A DNA stretch of 64,000 nucleotides from Prorocentrum cordatum (Eukaryota > Sar > Dinophyceae > Prorocentrales > Prorocentraceae): contig CAUYUJ010015724.1 in NCBI GenBank assembly GCA_963575745.1, positions 62,001 through 126,000 of the forward strand, read 5' to 3'. The translations under genes and the position numbers were made by a program. The notes below the pieces were generated by a model. That model made no database searches, was not told the DNA's origin, and was given only the letters and a program-made list of their open reading frames with translations. Of the stretch, positions 11,160-22,664 are shown in pieces (position 1 is the first letter of the stretch; each line of letters begins with the position of its first letter).

Positions 11160-12407
11160 AGGGAAATGGGAGCAGTGAGTTACGTCATCGGAACCGCCTG
11201 CCAGGCCGTGGAGCGGAAGATCGGCATGAGCCTGTTCGGCTCTGGCCTGCGTTCGGTGCAGAACGAGGTCGTGGAGAGGACATTGGAGGAGTCGGCGGAC
11301 GCGCTTTTCAACAGCAAGGACAAGGTGACCCCGGCGTCGCTGCTCAAGGCCAAGCAGGCCGCGTACACCTTGCTCACCGGCAAAGACGTGCTGAAGAAGC
11401 TGGAGGACAAGAGGGTTGTTCAGATCACGTACCTGTTCCAGAAGTTGTCGATCCCCGTGAAAACTCTGAACGACCACATCGACCACGTCTTCGCGGCACG
11501 CTGGAAGAGCAACGCGGTCCGCGCGAAGATCGTCCCTGCCCTATTCGGCGAGATGGGCTTGAGCGGGGCCGCCCCGCTCGCTGACTACGCCGACCGCCTC
11601 GATAGCAAGCTGTACAAGGATAACAAAGTCGTGCGGGAGAGCATGGAGACCAGCTTCTCGGAGGACCTCACCCGGTCGGGCCCGGCGATCGTCCAGCACC
11701 TGCAAAAGTACCTGAAGAAGGCTCTGGGCAGCGACCCGACCTGGCGCATCGAGGTTGCGTTCTTCGAGGCCATGGTTGGCGCCAAGGGCTTGGAGAAGCT
11801 GAAGGGGGACGTGATGTCGTTTCTGCCGACGCAGGAGAAGCACGTGGAGATCGAGGACGTCGTGCAGAAGTTGGAGCTGCTGCAGTCCAGCGACGTGTAC
11901 CAGTTCTGCAGCGAGACTGGCCAGGGGCAGGTGCGCGCGGCCGTCGCCGCCGTGCACCAGGCCGCAGAGGGCCGCGCGCCGAAGTGGGACGAGCACATGA
12001 CGGACTTCCTGAACAAGGTGAAGCTCAGAATCCCCCTCTTCTGCCGCTTGCCGGGCCCCGACGGCGCCGCGTTCGTTGGCGAGCAGGCGGCCCAGCGTTG
12101 CGTCGACTTGGCGCACGAGAAGGGTAGCCAGTGCAAGTGGGAGGACCTGGACCTGGTGGGCCGTTTCGAGTGGCTGCTGCCGTCAGGCTCCGCCGAGAAG
12201 TACAGGAAGACCAAGGCCGCGGCTGAGAAGAACGCCGGCGCCTCCTCCGCCAGCTCGGCCGCCTGCGCCGCCACGCCGAGCTCCAAGAAACACGGCGCGG
12301 GCGAGCCGGCGAGCGGGGCGAAGGCGCCGGCGAAGAGGGGCCGGGCCAGTGAGGTCCAGAGTGCCCTGGACATGTTCTCTGTGAAGAGGAAGGCCAGCGG
12401 TCGTTAG
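11160..12407 (+). CDS. Helical hypothetical protein; candidate last exon of the 5087 gene
   Basis: A clean open frame to TAG, with an internal ATG at 11166 that could be the start if this is a separate gene (413 residues). If it is an exon, the CAG ending at 11159 gives phase 0 with the exon ending at 9869. The protein is charged and mostly helical (for example KQAAYTLLTGKDVLKKLEDK and FLPTQEKHVEIEDVVQKLEL), then Ala/Ser/Lys-rich, ending VQSALDMFSVKRKASGR. That tail resembles a PCNA-interacting motif (Q..L..F followed by KRK) but lacks the second aromatic residue. No family recognised. Strong GC3 bias matches exon 1. Confidence 0.6.
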   Translation, partial: REMGAVSYVIGTACQAVERKIGMSLFGSGLRSVQNEVVERTLEESADALFNSKDKVTPASLLKAKQAAYTLLTGKDVLKKLEDKRVVQITYLFQKLSIPVKTLNDHIDHVFAARWKSNAVRAKIVPALFGEMGLSGAAPLADYADRLDSKLYKDNKVVRESMETSFSEDLTRSGPAIVQHLQKYLKKALGSDPTWRIEVAFFEAMVGAKGLEKLKGDVMSFLPTQEKHVEIEDVVQKLELLQSSDVYQFCSETGQGQVRAAVAAVHQAAEGRAPKWDEHMTDFLNKVKLRIPLFCRLPGPDGAAFVGEQAAQRCVDLAHEKGSQCKWEDLDLVGRFEWLLPSGSAEKYRKTKAAAEKNAGASSASSAACAATPSSKKHGAGEPASGAKAPAKRGRASEVQSALDMFSVKRKASGR

Positions 12408-14179
12408 GGGTAGGCGTTCGCCGGAGGCACCCGTCCGAGGATTCCGCAGCATTGAAGTACGTACGTGTGATCATAATATGGTATATGGCACGATGCTCTG
12501 AACATGTTTACTGTTGTCGTGTGTGTGTGTGTACGAGACTACGTGTCACATGTGCCTCCGCGATCGAGAGCCGTGCCGCCTGTTTCTGACGGGGCCGCAG
12601 GCGGCGCGAACGGCCTCGAAGCGGGCCCGCGCAAACACTCCGCCCTCTGTGGGGCCACTGCCGGGGCCAGCGGATGGGGGAAACGCTGGCGAAGCTACTG
12701 GGCGTCGCGCTCTCGCAGGAGAAACGGTCTCTGCTCTCTCGCCAGGGGCTGCCGACGCTAGCAGCAGCAGGGGCGGGAGGAACTGGCGCAGGCGCCGGGG
12801 CAGGGTTGCGAGGGGGAAGAGAGGGGCGGGGAGGGATGGGGGCAGGGGGAGGAAGGTGGAGGAGGAACGCCTGCCAGCGCCGGTCGGCGCCCGTGGTCGC
12901 TTGGGAGTGGTTGCCAACGCTGGCGGGGCACTTGCGTTCGCCCGCCAGCGCCCGTGGGCGGTGCCCGTCGGCGCCGGCGACCGCTTCCCGAGCGCGGGGC
13001 GCGAGTCGGAGCCGGGGCAGAGACGGCGGCAGCAGCGGGGTCAGGGGCGCGGCCTGCGCGAGAGGGAGAAGGGCGGAGGAGGGGCGGAAGGGAGGGAAAG
13101 GAAGGGGCAAGGGAGAAAAGGGGGCGGGGGCCGGGAGGGAGGGGGGACCAAACGGGGGAGGAAGAAGGGGGAGGGAGGGCGGGGGAGGGGGGGGGGAGGG
13201 CAGGAGGGAGGAGAGCGCGGAGGAGGCGGAGGAGGCTCGGACCAGTTTTTTTTTTGTTTGCTGCAGCACGAGCCAATCGCGAAATCGGCCCACGACCAAA
13301 TACTTCTCGAAAGCATGGCGCGGGCCAGGCATGAATCCGCAGGCCGGATCTGTCGCAGTGGCGTTTCTGGGCAGTTTCGCCCCCCTGGGGCACTGCCCAG
13401 TTGCGCCCCATTGGCGCCGAAGCAGTGGGCAAACCGAAGCGCCGCGCCCTCGGGGCCGCGCGCCCAAACTGGAGAAGGCCAAAACTTTTGTTCGAATGTG
13501 CCGCGCCGTGGCTCCAACCTTGCAGGCGCGGGGGTTCTAAAAGTGCCTCGTTGCGAGCGCCTCGTCGCAATCTGGCGGCCGCCGCATGTGAACAATAATG
13601 CCGCCGCGCCATGCCTTTCGGCGCGCCCGCCCGCCTAGCGGCGCGTGCACCAGAATGCCGCGCGGACGTCTGGGGTCGCGCGAGCCCCGCCCGTGGTCGA
13701 AACTGTCCTGCAGGTGCGGGGGCGCCGTTCGCAAGTGGCCGCAGGCCACCGCGTGCTGCTTTTTGGCGCTTTCGCACACGCTGGGGCGAACGCCTCATAG
13801 TGCCAGGCGGGCGTCTGGAGGCTTGGGATATCCCGCGCTGGTCGCGATTTTGAAGCAGGCGCGGCGGCGCCGCATGCAGGCGAGCCGGACTGCCGGAAGG
13901 CGACGGGTGCTTCGGCCAGCGCAAGGCGCAACTGTTCCTTTCGCCGCGTTTCGATCGTTTCCATCGCCGTTGGCGCGTGTTCGCGCGAGCGGGGCCGTTC
14001 GTTAGATAGGCCCCCGTGGTGGTGACGCGTGTTACCTGGGCGGCGCGCCCGTGCGCGTCCGCGTCTTCATAGCGCCCGCGCTCGGGCAGGCGAGGTTTTC
14101 ATTTTCCAAGACGCAAGAAATATTCTCGCAATGCTTGCTGAGACCTGGCAATCTGACCCTTCGCGCGGCAGACCGCCCG
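12408..14179. other. Non-coding GC-rich spacer
   Basis: 12770-13240 is purine-rich with many GGGGGA runs; 13250-14000 is GC-rich without a credible frame. Overlapping frames on both strands are Arg/Pro/Gly-rich shadows. The last 100 bases lead into copy B of the secreted-protein gene. Confidence 0.5.
14096..14110 (+). promoter_or_regulatory. Candidate trans-splice acceptor for copy B
   Basis: A T-rich stretch (TTTTCATTTTCC) leads to AAG at 14108-14110, 69 bases before the ATG at 14180. In dinoflagellates mRNAs receive the spliced leader at such a pyrimidine-plus-AG site. Assigned by position and composition only. Confidence 0.4.
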
Positions 14180-14827
14180 ATGGCGCTCCCCACCCGGGTC
14201 GCCGCGGCCATGGCGCTCGTCCTGGCGGCGGCCGGGGCGGCGCCCCCCCCCGAGGGCTGCGCCGCGGCGGCCGAGGAGAGCGACGGGGTGGGGCTGCTGC
14301 AGGCGGCGGGCCGCAGCGCGCAGGCGCGGAGCCGCTCCGACACGCCGAGCGGGGGGTGGGTTCCCCGGATTGCGAGGTGCGGCATCGTGGACGTGAAGTG
14401 CGGGACGGGCTGCTGCTCGGTGACCAGCACGTGCACCTCGGACCAGAAGTGCAAGCCGCTGTTCGGCGACGTCGTGGAGCCCACCCCGGGCAAGGTCGGG
14501 TGCCCGATCGCCTTCAAAGACTTCGGCGACGGCGGCTGCTGTCCTGTAGCCACGCTCCTGGGCCCGCCAGAGACGTGCGTGGGGCTGACGTGCGAGAACA
14601 TCCTGCAATACAACTGCAACATCACCTCGGGCGGTTCGCCGACCTGCACGGAGGGCGGTGAGTGGCCCGCGGGCGCGTCGACTGGCATAACGATCAGTGG
14701 CAAGACAGCGACGCCGACTGTCTCACAGACTTGCACGCTCGACGGGAAGAGCTGCTACAAGTACTCGGTGAACGCTGGAGGCATCAAGATATCGGACGGC
14801 ATTTCCAGTCCAGATTGTAATTATTGA
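14180..14827 (+). CDS. Cysteine-rich secreted protein, copy B (complete)
   Basis: A 215-residue protein from ATG 14180, chosen because it gives a clear signal peptide (MALPTRVAAAMALVLAAAGA). Around residue 38 it has GVGLLQAAG, resembling the LLQ-type segment common after the signal peptide of dinoflagellate secreted proteins. The mature region has many cysteines in CC and CxC arrangements (KCGTGCCS, GDGGCCP, VGLTCENILQYNCN), suggesting a compact disulfide-bonded fold. No named domain recognised. The 3' part is duplicated exactly at 1-525. Dinoflagellate genes are often tandemly repeated; here the copies are about 14.3 kb apart with another gene between them. Function unknown; extracellular or cell-covering role is inference. 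Confidence 0.8.
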   Translation: MALPTRVAAAMALVLAAAGAAPPPEGCAAAAEESDGVGLLQAAGRSAQARSRSDTPSGGWVPRIARCGIVDVKCGTGCCSVTSTCTSDQKCKPLFGDVVEPTPGKVGCPIAFKDFGDGGCCPVATLLGPPETCVGLTCENILQYNCNITSGGSPTCTEGGEWPAGASTGITISGKTATPTVSQTCTLDGKSCYKYSVNAGGIKISDGISSPDCNY

Positions 14828-16525
14828 TGGGGGCGATGATCATGCAGTCCCTTTTTGCTTGGAAGCCCCCGAGGCACTGAGTCAGCCGCCGGTGCCAGAG
14901 CGCGCGTCCCCCTTGGGACTCATCTCCCTTGCTCCCTTCTTCCTTCTTTCTCCTATTCACACCTCCGCTCCTCCCCTTGCTCCCGCACGGGCGCCGCGCT
15001 CGGGCACGGGTGGGCTGGCGCCGCCGGCCGCTTTTGACGGCGCTCCAGGCGCGAGAGGCGAAACAAAAAAGATGGACCTTGCGAGTTATGCGAATTAGGG
15101 ACCGCAGTTGGCGCGCGAGCCGGTCAAATGGGAAAGTCAGGTTCAACATGGCTTCTACTGACGGGAAGACCGAATGATGTCTCAAGCTTCTTGATAACCA
15201 CGAAGTGTGCTAGTTGGAGCTTGTGGGCTGTCCGAGTGCCGAGCGCCAATGCGCGCAGGGAGTGTGGTCGCGATGTTGTGCACAGCACGCTATAGTCGGC
15301 GTCGCGCCTTTATACTTCGAGGATCGAAGGAGTTGCCATCTCTTCCTCAGCGGAAGGCGGCGGAAGGTCGGCGGCAGTAAAGCGAGGCCGCCTCCGTTGG
15401 CGGAAGCCCGCGGAAGGCTGGCGGAATGTGGCGGAAGTAACAGATGCGCCCTCAAGAGATGAAAACGTTTTGGGGTTCAGGGTTTCCGAAATCGCCCATG
15501 TTTGCGTCACCCCCCCTGAGGGCGACGCGCGCACCGAGAAATCTCATAGTAACTATATACGTCGTGGCGGGCGCTTGCTGACCACACCGCTCGGGAAACG
15601 ATATACTACAAGATGTGTATACCATGTGTTCGGGTCGGGCGCGCGCCTCCAAGGAGGACAGTATGTGTACGTGCCTGCGTGTCACATATAGGGTTACCCG
15701 CGCGGCCTCGGCAAGCTTGTCATGCTTATCGCAGCGGTCCTAAAGCCTTCATGGATGGCCTGCGTGATCCATGCTCGCCTGCTTCCTTTGCAGGAACGCC
15801 TGCCCCGCCTGGCGACACCAGTTACGTTGCATCTTCGGGGGGCCTCGTCTTTCCCCCAAATTGACGTTGTTTCTTGTGCCCGACCCGGGTTCGATGCGAA
15901 CTCAACGTGGATCTGACGTGGATTCGACGCGGATTCGACGAGTACGACATGGTTTCGGCACGTACTCGACGCGGATAGGGACGCAACGGGGCCCCCAAAG
16001 ATGCAACACAACTCAGAGCCCCGAGCAATCAGGTGTAATTCGGGTCAGGGCGAACTCAGGTTCGTTTTTCGGGATTCCGAACCCGAGTTGCCCCAGGCCC
16101 GAGTTACCCCAGATAATTCGGGCGCCCAAACAACACTGGGGCTTGTTGTGTCATGCGTTCTTTATGTTCCCGCCTCCCGTCCTCCTCGTTGTCCCTGTCT
16201 TTTGTACGAGGAGACATTCCCGCCCCCCCCCCGCGTGGCGACGACGAAAGGCAGGCGCCCGTCGCAGTGCTTTCTTCGTCGCTGGTTGGAACCCTACCCG
16301 CTTCTTCCCCCGCCCGTCGCGAGCGGCGAACATATCCGTATCCGCGCTCTCGCGGGCCTGGTCTCTGGGGCGCGATCCCAGGGATGCGCGGTCGCACGGC
16401 TACGTTCCGCGCGCGTGGCAGCCGCGAAGAGCGCCCCCGCATTTGCAGGATATCGCGGCCCCTGGGCCCGGCCCGCGCGGCCGCGGATACGGATATGTTG
16501 TTCGTCCTCGAGCCGCCCGCCAGTT
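14303..16525 (+). repeat. Segmental duplication, copy B
   Basis: Pairs with 1-2205. The true left boundary may lie further left, because copy A is cut by the window start. The coding part appears identical; the 3' flank differs by scattered changes and small indels, such as extra bases near 15367 and a different stretch near 16201. Homology ends shortly after the inverted-repeat element, near 16520. Confidence 0.9.
16329..16499. mobile_element. MITE-like inverted-repeat element, copy B
   Basis: Same 171-bp element as at 2008-2178, with outer arms AACATATCCGTATCCGCG and its reverse complement. It entered before the duplication, since both copies have it at the same relative place. Non-coding. 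Confidence 0.65.
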
Positions 16526-16875
16526 CGTTCCTCGTCCAATGGCGGCCCCAGGTTTCCGGTCGGCGTCTTGCCCGCGGCGCATGGCATTCGATTCGATATC
16601 CATGCGTAGAAGAGCGGAGATGCGCTCTGCGGCCTTCCGCCCCTCATTCTTCCCTCCTCTCGTCTTGCCCCTCAGACCCCCCTCCCTCTACTCCCGCCTC
16701 GACCGTACTGCTCCTCCTGCTCATCACGGCGGTAACCTAATCTTGCCGAGCGCATGTTCCAGTGGCGGGCAGGTATCGACAGCAACGGCGACGGGATCCC
16801 AGACGTCTTGCACCAGCAAAGACTGGCCACCTTGCCGCTCTCCGCTGCTGCACTGTAGACAGACACGGAGTGGGA

Positions 16876-17345
16876 GGAAGAAGAGGAGGAGGAGGAGGAG
16901 GAGGAGGAGGAGGAGGGTGGCAGATCATGTTCACCCCTAGGCTTGTTTAGTTTAATTGGGGAGGGTTGGCCACCCTGCCCAGCAGTCAGAGTTCGACGGG
17001 AGCGTCAAAACGGCGGCATTGATGTTTTCGTTAGTCCTACGCGGGCGACGTTTTGGTTCAGGAAGCAGTTCAACGAATTCAGATGTAGACGCGCCATCAC
17101 GCAGTAACAGGGAGGAATTAGAAGGGGGAGAGAAATGACAGATGGAGGTGAAGGGGAGGATAGTTAACGAGAAGGAGGATCAGGGTGTGATCAGGATGGT
17201 GAGCATGCGGAGGGGATGGAGGAAGGACGGGGGAAAGAGGGAGGAGAGCGAGCAGAATGGGCGGAGCAGGTGGCATAACAGGAGGAGGAGGAGGAGGAGG
17301 AGGAGGAGGAGAAGAGGAGAAGAGGAGAAGAGGAGAAGAGGAAGA
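16876..17345 (+). repeat. Two (GGA)n tracts with unremarkable spacer
   Basis: GGA tracts at about 16876-16918 and 17279-17345 (the second turning into AGAGGAGAAG units). The 360 bases between them and the 16526-16875 flank show no credible gene. Confidence 0.85.
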
Positions 17346-17594
17346 GGAGCCGTTGGAGTCGGATGCGGAGGAGAAGGGAGGGGGGAGGGGAGAGGAGAGA
17401 GGACGTGAAGGAGTTGGTCCTCCAGGCGGCAGGCTGGCAGCGTCTGCGCCTCGGGCCAGACGCGCAGCAGGCCGGCGGCGCCCGCGCGAGCGCACCCTCG
17501 CGGCCTCGCCGCGAGGGCCCGCACGGGCGCGGCAGCGCCGTGGGCCCGAGCCGACGCCAACCCCCCGTGCCGGAGGCACGCGGTGGCGCAGAGG

Positions 17595-17775
17595 AGGAAA
17601 AGGTACCCATACCCCATACCCCCACCGCTACCCTTCGCCCGTTTTCCCCTTTTTGGGCCTCCTGGGAGGCCCTCGTCGCCACCGCTGGATTCGCCTCGAA
17701 ATCCTGGTCAGAACGCGCCCCGAGAGAGGTCCGGGGAGTGGCGGTATCGGTACTTTTGGTTTCCCCAGTAGCGCA
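17595..17775. mobile_element. Dispersed inverted-repeat element, family 2
   Basis: The core GATTCGCCTCGAAATCCTGG recurs in altered form near 18391-18420 (within about 18365-18480) and near 28905-28930. The left end (GGTACCCATACC) is similar to the reverse complement of the right end (AGTACCGATACC), suggesting degenerate terminal inverted repeats. Related copies at three places support a mobile, non-autonomous element. Exact ends are uncertain. Confidence 0.45.
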
Positions 17776-20089
17776 GAAGGGGGGCGAGCAGGCGACGCGT
17801 ACAGTGGGGGCGCGCATCAAGAAACCATATGTTATTCTTCTCATGGCATCCGGGGCTTCTTCGCTCCGAGGGCTGCGGCGGGCTGCGCGGTGACTTCCAG
17901 CAGCCGTTGAAGAAGCTGCTGCGTGCAGGGTGCGCTGGGCTTCCCCTCGGGTGCACCTCGCGGGGCTTTCCGGGTTGGGCTTCCTGCGAGGGTTTCTCGC
18001 GGCCGCGCCCGCACTGGAAGAGTGGCCCTTCGCAGGCGTGACCCGCAGCGCGGGCCTGGGGCTCCCGCCACCACCGGCTGCCGCGCCTGGCAGGCTCGCC
18101 TCTGGCCTCGCACCCGAGGCCGCTCGAGCGCCGCGCGCCAGAGGCCGCTCGAGCGGCTCCCCCTGCGGCCCTCGAGCGCCTCGCACCGAGGGCCCCTCCT
18201 GCCCAGGGGCCGCTCACGCGTGCGTGTGGCCGGGGCGGGCAGGCAGCAGCAGCGTTGGGCCCCCCGTCCCGTGCCCGCGGCCGCGGCCGGTCCGACCCTG
18301 GCGGGCGGCGACCTCTCCTGCGGAGCCCTGGCCTCCACCGCGCATCCTCTGCCCTTCGGAACCCCGCTGTTCCCCCTTTTCCGGCCTTCCTGGATTCGCC
18401 CCGAAGCCCCGGTCGGAATGCACCTCGGGAGAGAGTGGCGGTGTTGGTGCCTGTTGGCTTCCCCAGCCTCAGACGGCGGCGTCGCTCGCGCTGCCCCGAG
18501 CCCTCCCGCCTGTCCCTGCAGGTCGGGGGCTCTGGTGCTCCCCCCCTCGGCTCCGTGCGGGGCACACGGGGCGACGAGTCTGGGCGGGAGCCCAGGGCCA
18601 CCAGCGCAGGCCCAACGGGCCAGGGAGCGCGCACCCGCGGAGCCTGCCCCACCAACCTAGGGTCAGGAACTTTGGCTCGGCGTGCCGCGCCTCCAGTTCT
18701 GGTTTAAACGCTATCCACTTCCCGGTCCCCAGCGTCAGCGTCCCGCGCTTTCCCCCGCGTCCCGCACCGCGGAGCGGAGCGAGACGCTACCCGCTCGCAG
18801 GGCATGGCGTGTCGCCGGGGCCGCCGCCTCTGGCGCGTGGAGCAGAAGCTCCCGGCCATGCCCCGCCGACCTCTGTCGGTCAGGGTGTCGCGGGCACCCT
18901 GCTCCTCCGTAGGCCGGGGCACGGGGCATGCGGCACAGGAGGATCAGGTTTCCCCGAGCCGTCGCGGGGGTGGAACCTTGGCTGTGGCAGCGCGGCTCTG
19001 CTTCCAGGAGCCTCCGTCGTGCCGTGCAGTCTGTGCTTCCCATGGGTGCAGACTGCTGGACTTACGAGGAGATGCCGTCCGAGCAAAAAAACACTCGACA
19101 CCGGAGGGCGCGGACGCGGCACGAGGGGGAGCGTTGGTCGCGCGCAGGGCGCGACACCAGGGAGCGGTGCTCCTCGCCGTGGCCAGGTCGCGCCCGTCAG
19201 GCGGACCCTGACAGAGGAGGCGCCCAGCAGTGCAGACGTCCCCCGCCCCTGGCAAGGGCGGCGGGTGACATATAGCGAGGCCCTCCCCCCCCCGCGATAG
19301 TGTTTTTGTTGTGTGCAGGCACGACGTGATTCCGCTCTTCCCCCCATGGGCGAGAGGGGTTCTCGTGCAAATCTCTGGGTCCCCCAGGGCACCGCGCGGG
19401 TGCCGCTCCAGCCCGGCCAGCCCCTGCACGTGGCGGCAGGTGGAGGGGGGGCGGGGAGAGGAGCTGGGAGGAGGAAGACAGGGGAGTAGGGGGGGGGGAG
19501 GAGGAGAGGAAGAGGAAGCGGGATGTGGGGTCAGAGGGGGGGGGCTGGGTGGTACACCGCTGAAGCGAGGCATGCTGCGCAGCGGAATGGCGAGGGCCGC
19601 TGCGGGCGTTCTTCTTGCCCCCGCGCCATTCGAGCTCGACAGTTTTGGCCTTGTCTCCAAGAGCGATCTCTTCCTGGGCAGGAAGAGGAGAAGGAGGAAT
19701 AGGGTAAGAGAGGGGGAGGATGGGACGCAAGGAGTTTTGCAGGTAAGCGGCGGCACTTGTATGTTGTCTCGTTGATGCCCGCAACTCGTCTCAGACATTA
19801 CTCCTGGCAATCAGCCCAGAGTCGTGTACGCTCCAGCGCTGGAAATCACAGTTTCTTTGTGTCTCACGGCTGGAATATTCCCACAACCGATCGGGGACGG
19901 AAGGGGCGTTCTGATAATTATTAGTGTTTCCTTGACCGCCCACTAAATAATGTCTCCAGCCAGCTGCAGTCTTCCAGAGAGGTGGGTACACATGACGTGG
20001 CCAGTCTGGGCGAGAGTTGGATACAAGAGGAGCTCCAAACCATGTGCATACGTTCGCTTCGATTTCGTCCATATCCGCTCAGCGGCGCG
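17776..20089. other. GC-rich stretch without credible genes
   Basis: A 456-codon + strand frame (17930-19300) is open only because the region is very GC-rich. Its translation is Pro/Arg/Ser/Gly-rich, changes character along its length and is crossed by a dispersed repeat at 18365-18480. I do not call it a gene. 19480-19520 is a G-rich purine tract. Confidence 0.5.
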
Positions 20090-21640
20090 AACAATCGCAG
20101 CGTGGCATTGTGACAGCGTGTCTTCATCACACAGCGTGACATCTCTACACAGTCCGGCATCATCAGCGTGGTTTTGCTACACATCGTGGCATCAAATGCG
20201 TGGCAGTACCACACAGCGTGGCATCAGCAGTATGGCATCACCACAGCGTAGCATCACTACAGCGTTCCACGATGTGTGGTGATGCGTAGATGTAGTGATG
20301 CCATGTTCTGTGGTGGTGCCACGCTGTGTATGCAGTAGATGCCACGCTGTGATTGTGCCACGCTATATAGAGACGCCACGCTGCATCGCGTGGAGTCTTG
20401 GATACCATGCTGTCGGATGCCACGTGCTGTAGTGATGCCACGTTGCGTAGTAGTTGCAACATTCTGGGGATGTCACATTGTGTGGTGATGCCGCGCTGTG
20501 TGGTGATGTCATGCTGTTCGGTGATTCCACGCTCTGGTGATGGCACGCCGTGAAGTGATGCCGCGTGATTGATGCCACTCTGTGTGTTGATGTCACGTTG
20601 GTCAAGCCACGCTGTTTAGTGACGCCACTCTCCTGAAGCCACGGTGTGTAATTGGTGATGCCGCGCTGTGCAGTAGATGCCACGGTGTGTTGATGCCACT
20701 TGTGTTTGATGCCACGTTGTGGTGATGCCACGCTGTGCAGCAGCGGCCACGCTGTGGTGGCTGTGGCTGTGGTGATGCCACACTGTGGTGATGCTGCCCA
20801 ATATGTGCAGTGATGCCACGATTTGTAGTATGTAGATGACGCGCTGTGGTGACTGTTGTGATGCCGCGTGTTTTTGATGCCACGTTGTGCAGCAGCGGCC
20901 ACGCTGTGGTGGTTGTGGCTGTGGTGATGCCACGTTGTGGCGATGCCACACTGTGGTGATGCTGTCCAACGTGCACAGTGATGCCACGATTTGTAGTGTG
21001 TAGATGACGCGCTGTGGTGTCTGTCGTGATGCCACGCTGTGGTGATGCCACCTTGAGGTGATGCCACGCTGAGGTGTTGCCACGCTATGGTGATGCCACG
21101 CTGTGGCGATGCCGCGCTGTGGCGACGCTACGCTGTCGGATGTCACGTTGTAGTGATACCACGCTGTAGTGATGCCACGCTCGGGGATGCCACCCTGGGT
21201 TGATTTCACGCTGTGGTGATGCCATGCCGTAGTGAGGTGATGAAATTTTCCTTTCCACATCTGATCACTACACAGCGCGGCATCATCACCCAACGTGGAA
21301 TCACCACATCGTGGTATCCCAGAGCGTGGCATCTACCCCAGCGCGGCATCTTCACATCCTAGCACCCTAACATCTTAACATCACCACTGCGTGGCGTCAC
21401 CACAGCGTGGCATCACACCAGCGCTGCTGTACCACAGCGTGGCATCGCCGTGTAATAATGCCACGGTGTGATACCACGCTATGCCACGCTGTTGATGCCA
21501 TACTGTGTAGTGATGCCGTTCTGCCGATGCCACACTATGTTATGATGCCACGTGGTTGATTCAACGCTGTGCAGCGATGCCGCCCTGCTGACACCACGAT
21601 GTGCAGTGATGCCACGGTGTGATATTTCGACCGGCTAAGC
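20090..21640. repeat. Strand-switching satellite of TGATGCCACGCTGTG
   Basis: About 15-16-bp units. From about 20090 to 20280 they read CACAGCGTGGCATCA; from about 20285 to 21240 they read as the reverse complement, TGATGCCACGCTGTG. From about 21265 to 21445 they return to the first orientation, and the last part is mixed. Units are degenerate and sometimes separated by unrelated bases. Within 20690-21060 a roughly 170-bp block (the GCAGCAGCGGCCACGCTGTG region) is repeated. Long His/Ser/Thr-rich frames are by-products. Confidence 0.85.
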
Positions 21641-22350
21641 GTAATCCGTCGCACGATTATGACATACGTTCGCAGGATGCACGTGTGGCCGCATGCGTTC
21701 CAGCCCTCTGCCTTTGTGGTGCGACCGTTTACGCCATCCCTCCGCTTGTATAGCCAGCCCAATTTTCTGGTGTGGGCTCAGAATTATCGCGGAATCTGAG
21801 CGGATCGAGGCCCTCGGCAATTGGAGGAGGAGTTTTCCAGCCATTCGTTGGTCTGCGAAGCAGTATCTCCAGGCCACTGCTATCCTCCCAGAATGTCCGC
21901 TAGGAAGACAAGTGAGGAGGCATTGGGCACCTTGTCAAGGCTGAACACGCTTCTACAGCCCACCAGACATCAGGCGGCAGATCGCGGCAAGCTTCCAGAT
22001 CACAGGCCGATACCGTAGGCACGTCAAATAAGGAATGGGCCGACCAGCAGGTACACCACGAAGGTTTTGAATCACACGATGGCCCTAGGGACCCACAGAA
22101 GCTCTCAGGGCACCCTGAGGACTCTCAAGGATCGACGAATGTGTCCCAAGAGTTCTCGTAGCAAGAGAATTATCATCGCACCTGTCTGCGGCTAATACGC
22201 TGAAACAGGGACTGCTTTCTGTTCAGCAGGGGCTGTGCTTGTTCGGCCGTGCCTCAGATCGGGGAACCTGTCAGTGGCATGGGCTCGCCGTGGCCAGAAA
22301 CCACCCTCCGTACCTTTTTTTCAGCGTTCCCTGGTGTAGCTCGATGGCTG
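21641..22350. other. Unique stretch, no gene seen
   Basis: Moderate GC, short frames only, no repeats recognised. A short ALGNWRRSFPAIRWSAKQ-like frame near 21800 is not long enough to support. Confidence 0.4.
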
Positions 22351-22543
22351 TACACGCCGGTCGTTGAAAGCAGGTATTTTTGGGTTCCCAGATCCCAATC
22401 TACTTCAAGCGCCTTCCTACTTCAAGAATCGGCGCGCTTTTGCTGTGTTTTGTTATTCCCTGGGGGGGCCCGGACCCCATCATCTCAATCCGCCTCCCTA
22501 CCTCATACTTTTTACCCACCTCTTCCGACCGACGTGCAGTGTA
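22351..22543. mobile_element. MITE related to the 37.4-44.1 kb foldback element
   Basis: 193 bp bounded by TA on both sides. The left end has TACACGCCGGTCGTTGAAAG; the right end, read in reverse complement, has GTCGGTCGGAAGAGG with a 5-base insertion near the tip. The first 80 bases closely match 37419-37498 and the last 43 closely match 44090-44132. It therefore looks like the same element without the long internal array. TA boundaries fit insertion of the Tc1/mariner type. Non-coding. Confidence 0.7.
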
Positions 22544-22664
22544 CGTGATTCTTGTCAGAGCGCGGGCGCCCGAGCGGTCTTACCCTCTTCCTGCGCGCGC
22601 GTGGCTGCCTGGAGGTGTCGGCCTCTGGGTGCGACACTCGGTGCCGATTCCTCCTTCTCCCCCT

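Noticed and set aside
12508-13924. Several 290-390-codon frames on both strands
   Set aside because: Arg/Pro/Gly/Ser-only composition from GC- and purine-rich DNA.
17930-19300. 456-codon frame
   Set aside because: Pro/Arg/Gly-rich GC-driven frame that runs through a dispersed repeat; no domain-like segment.
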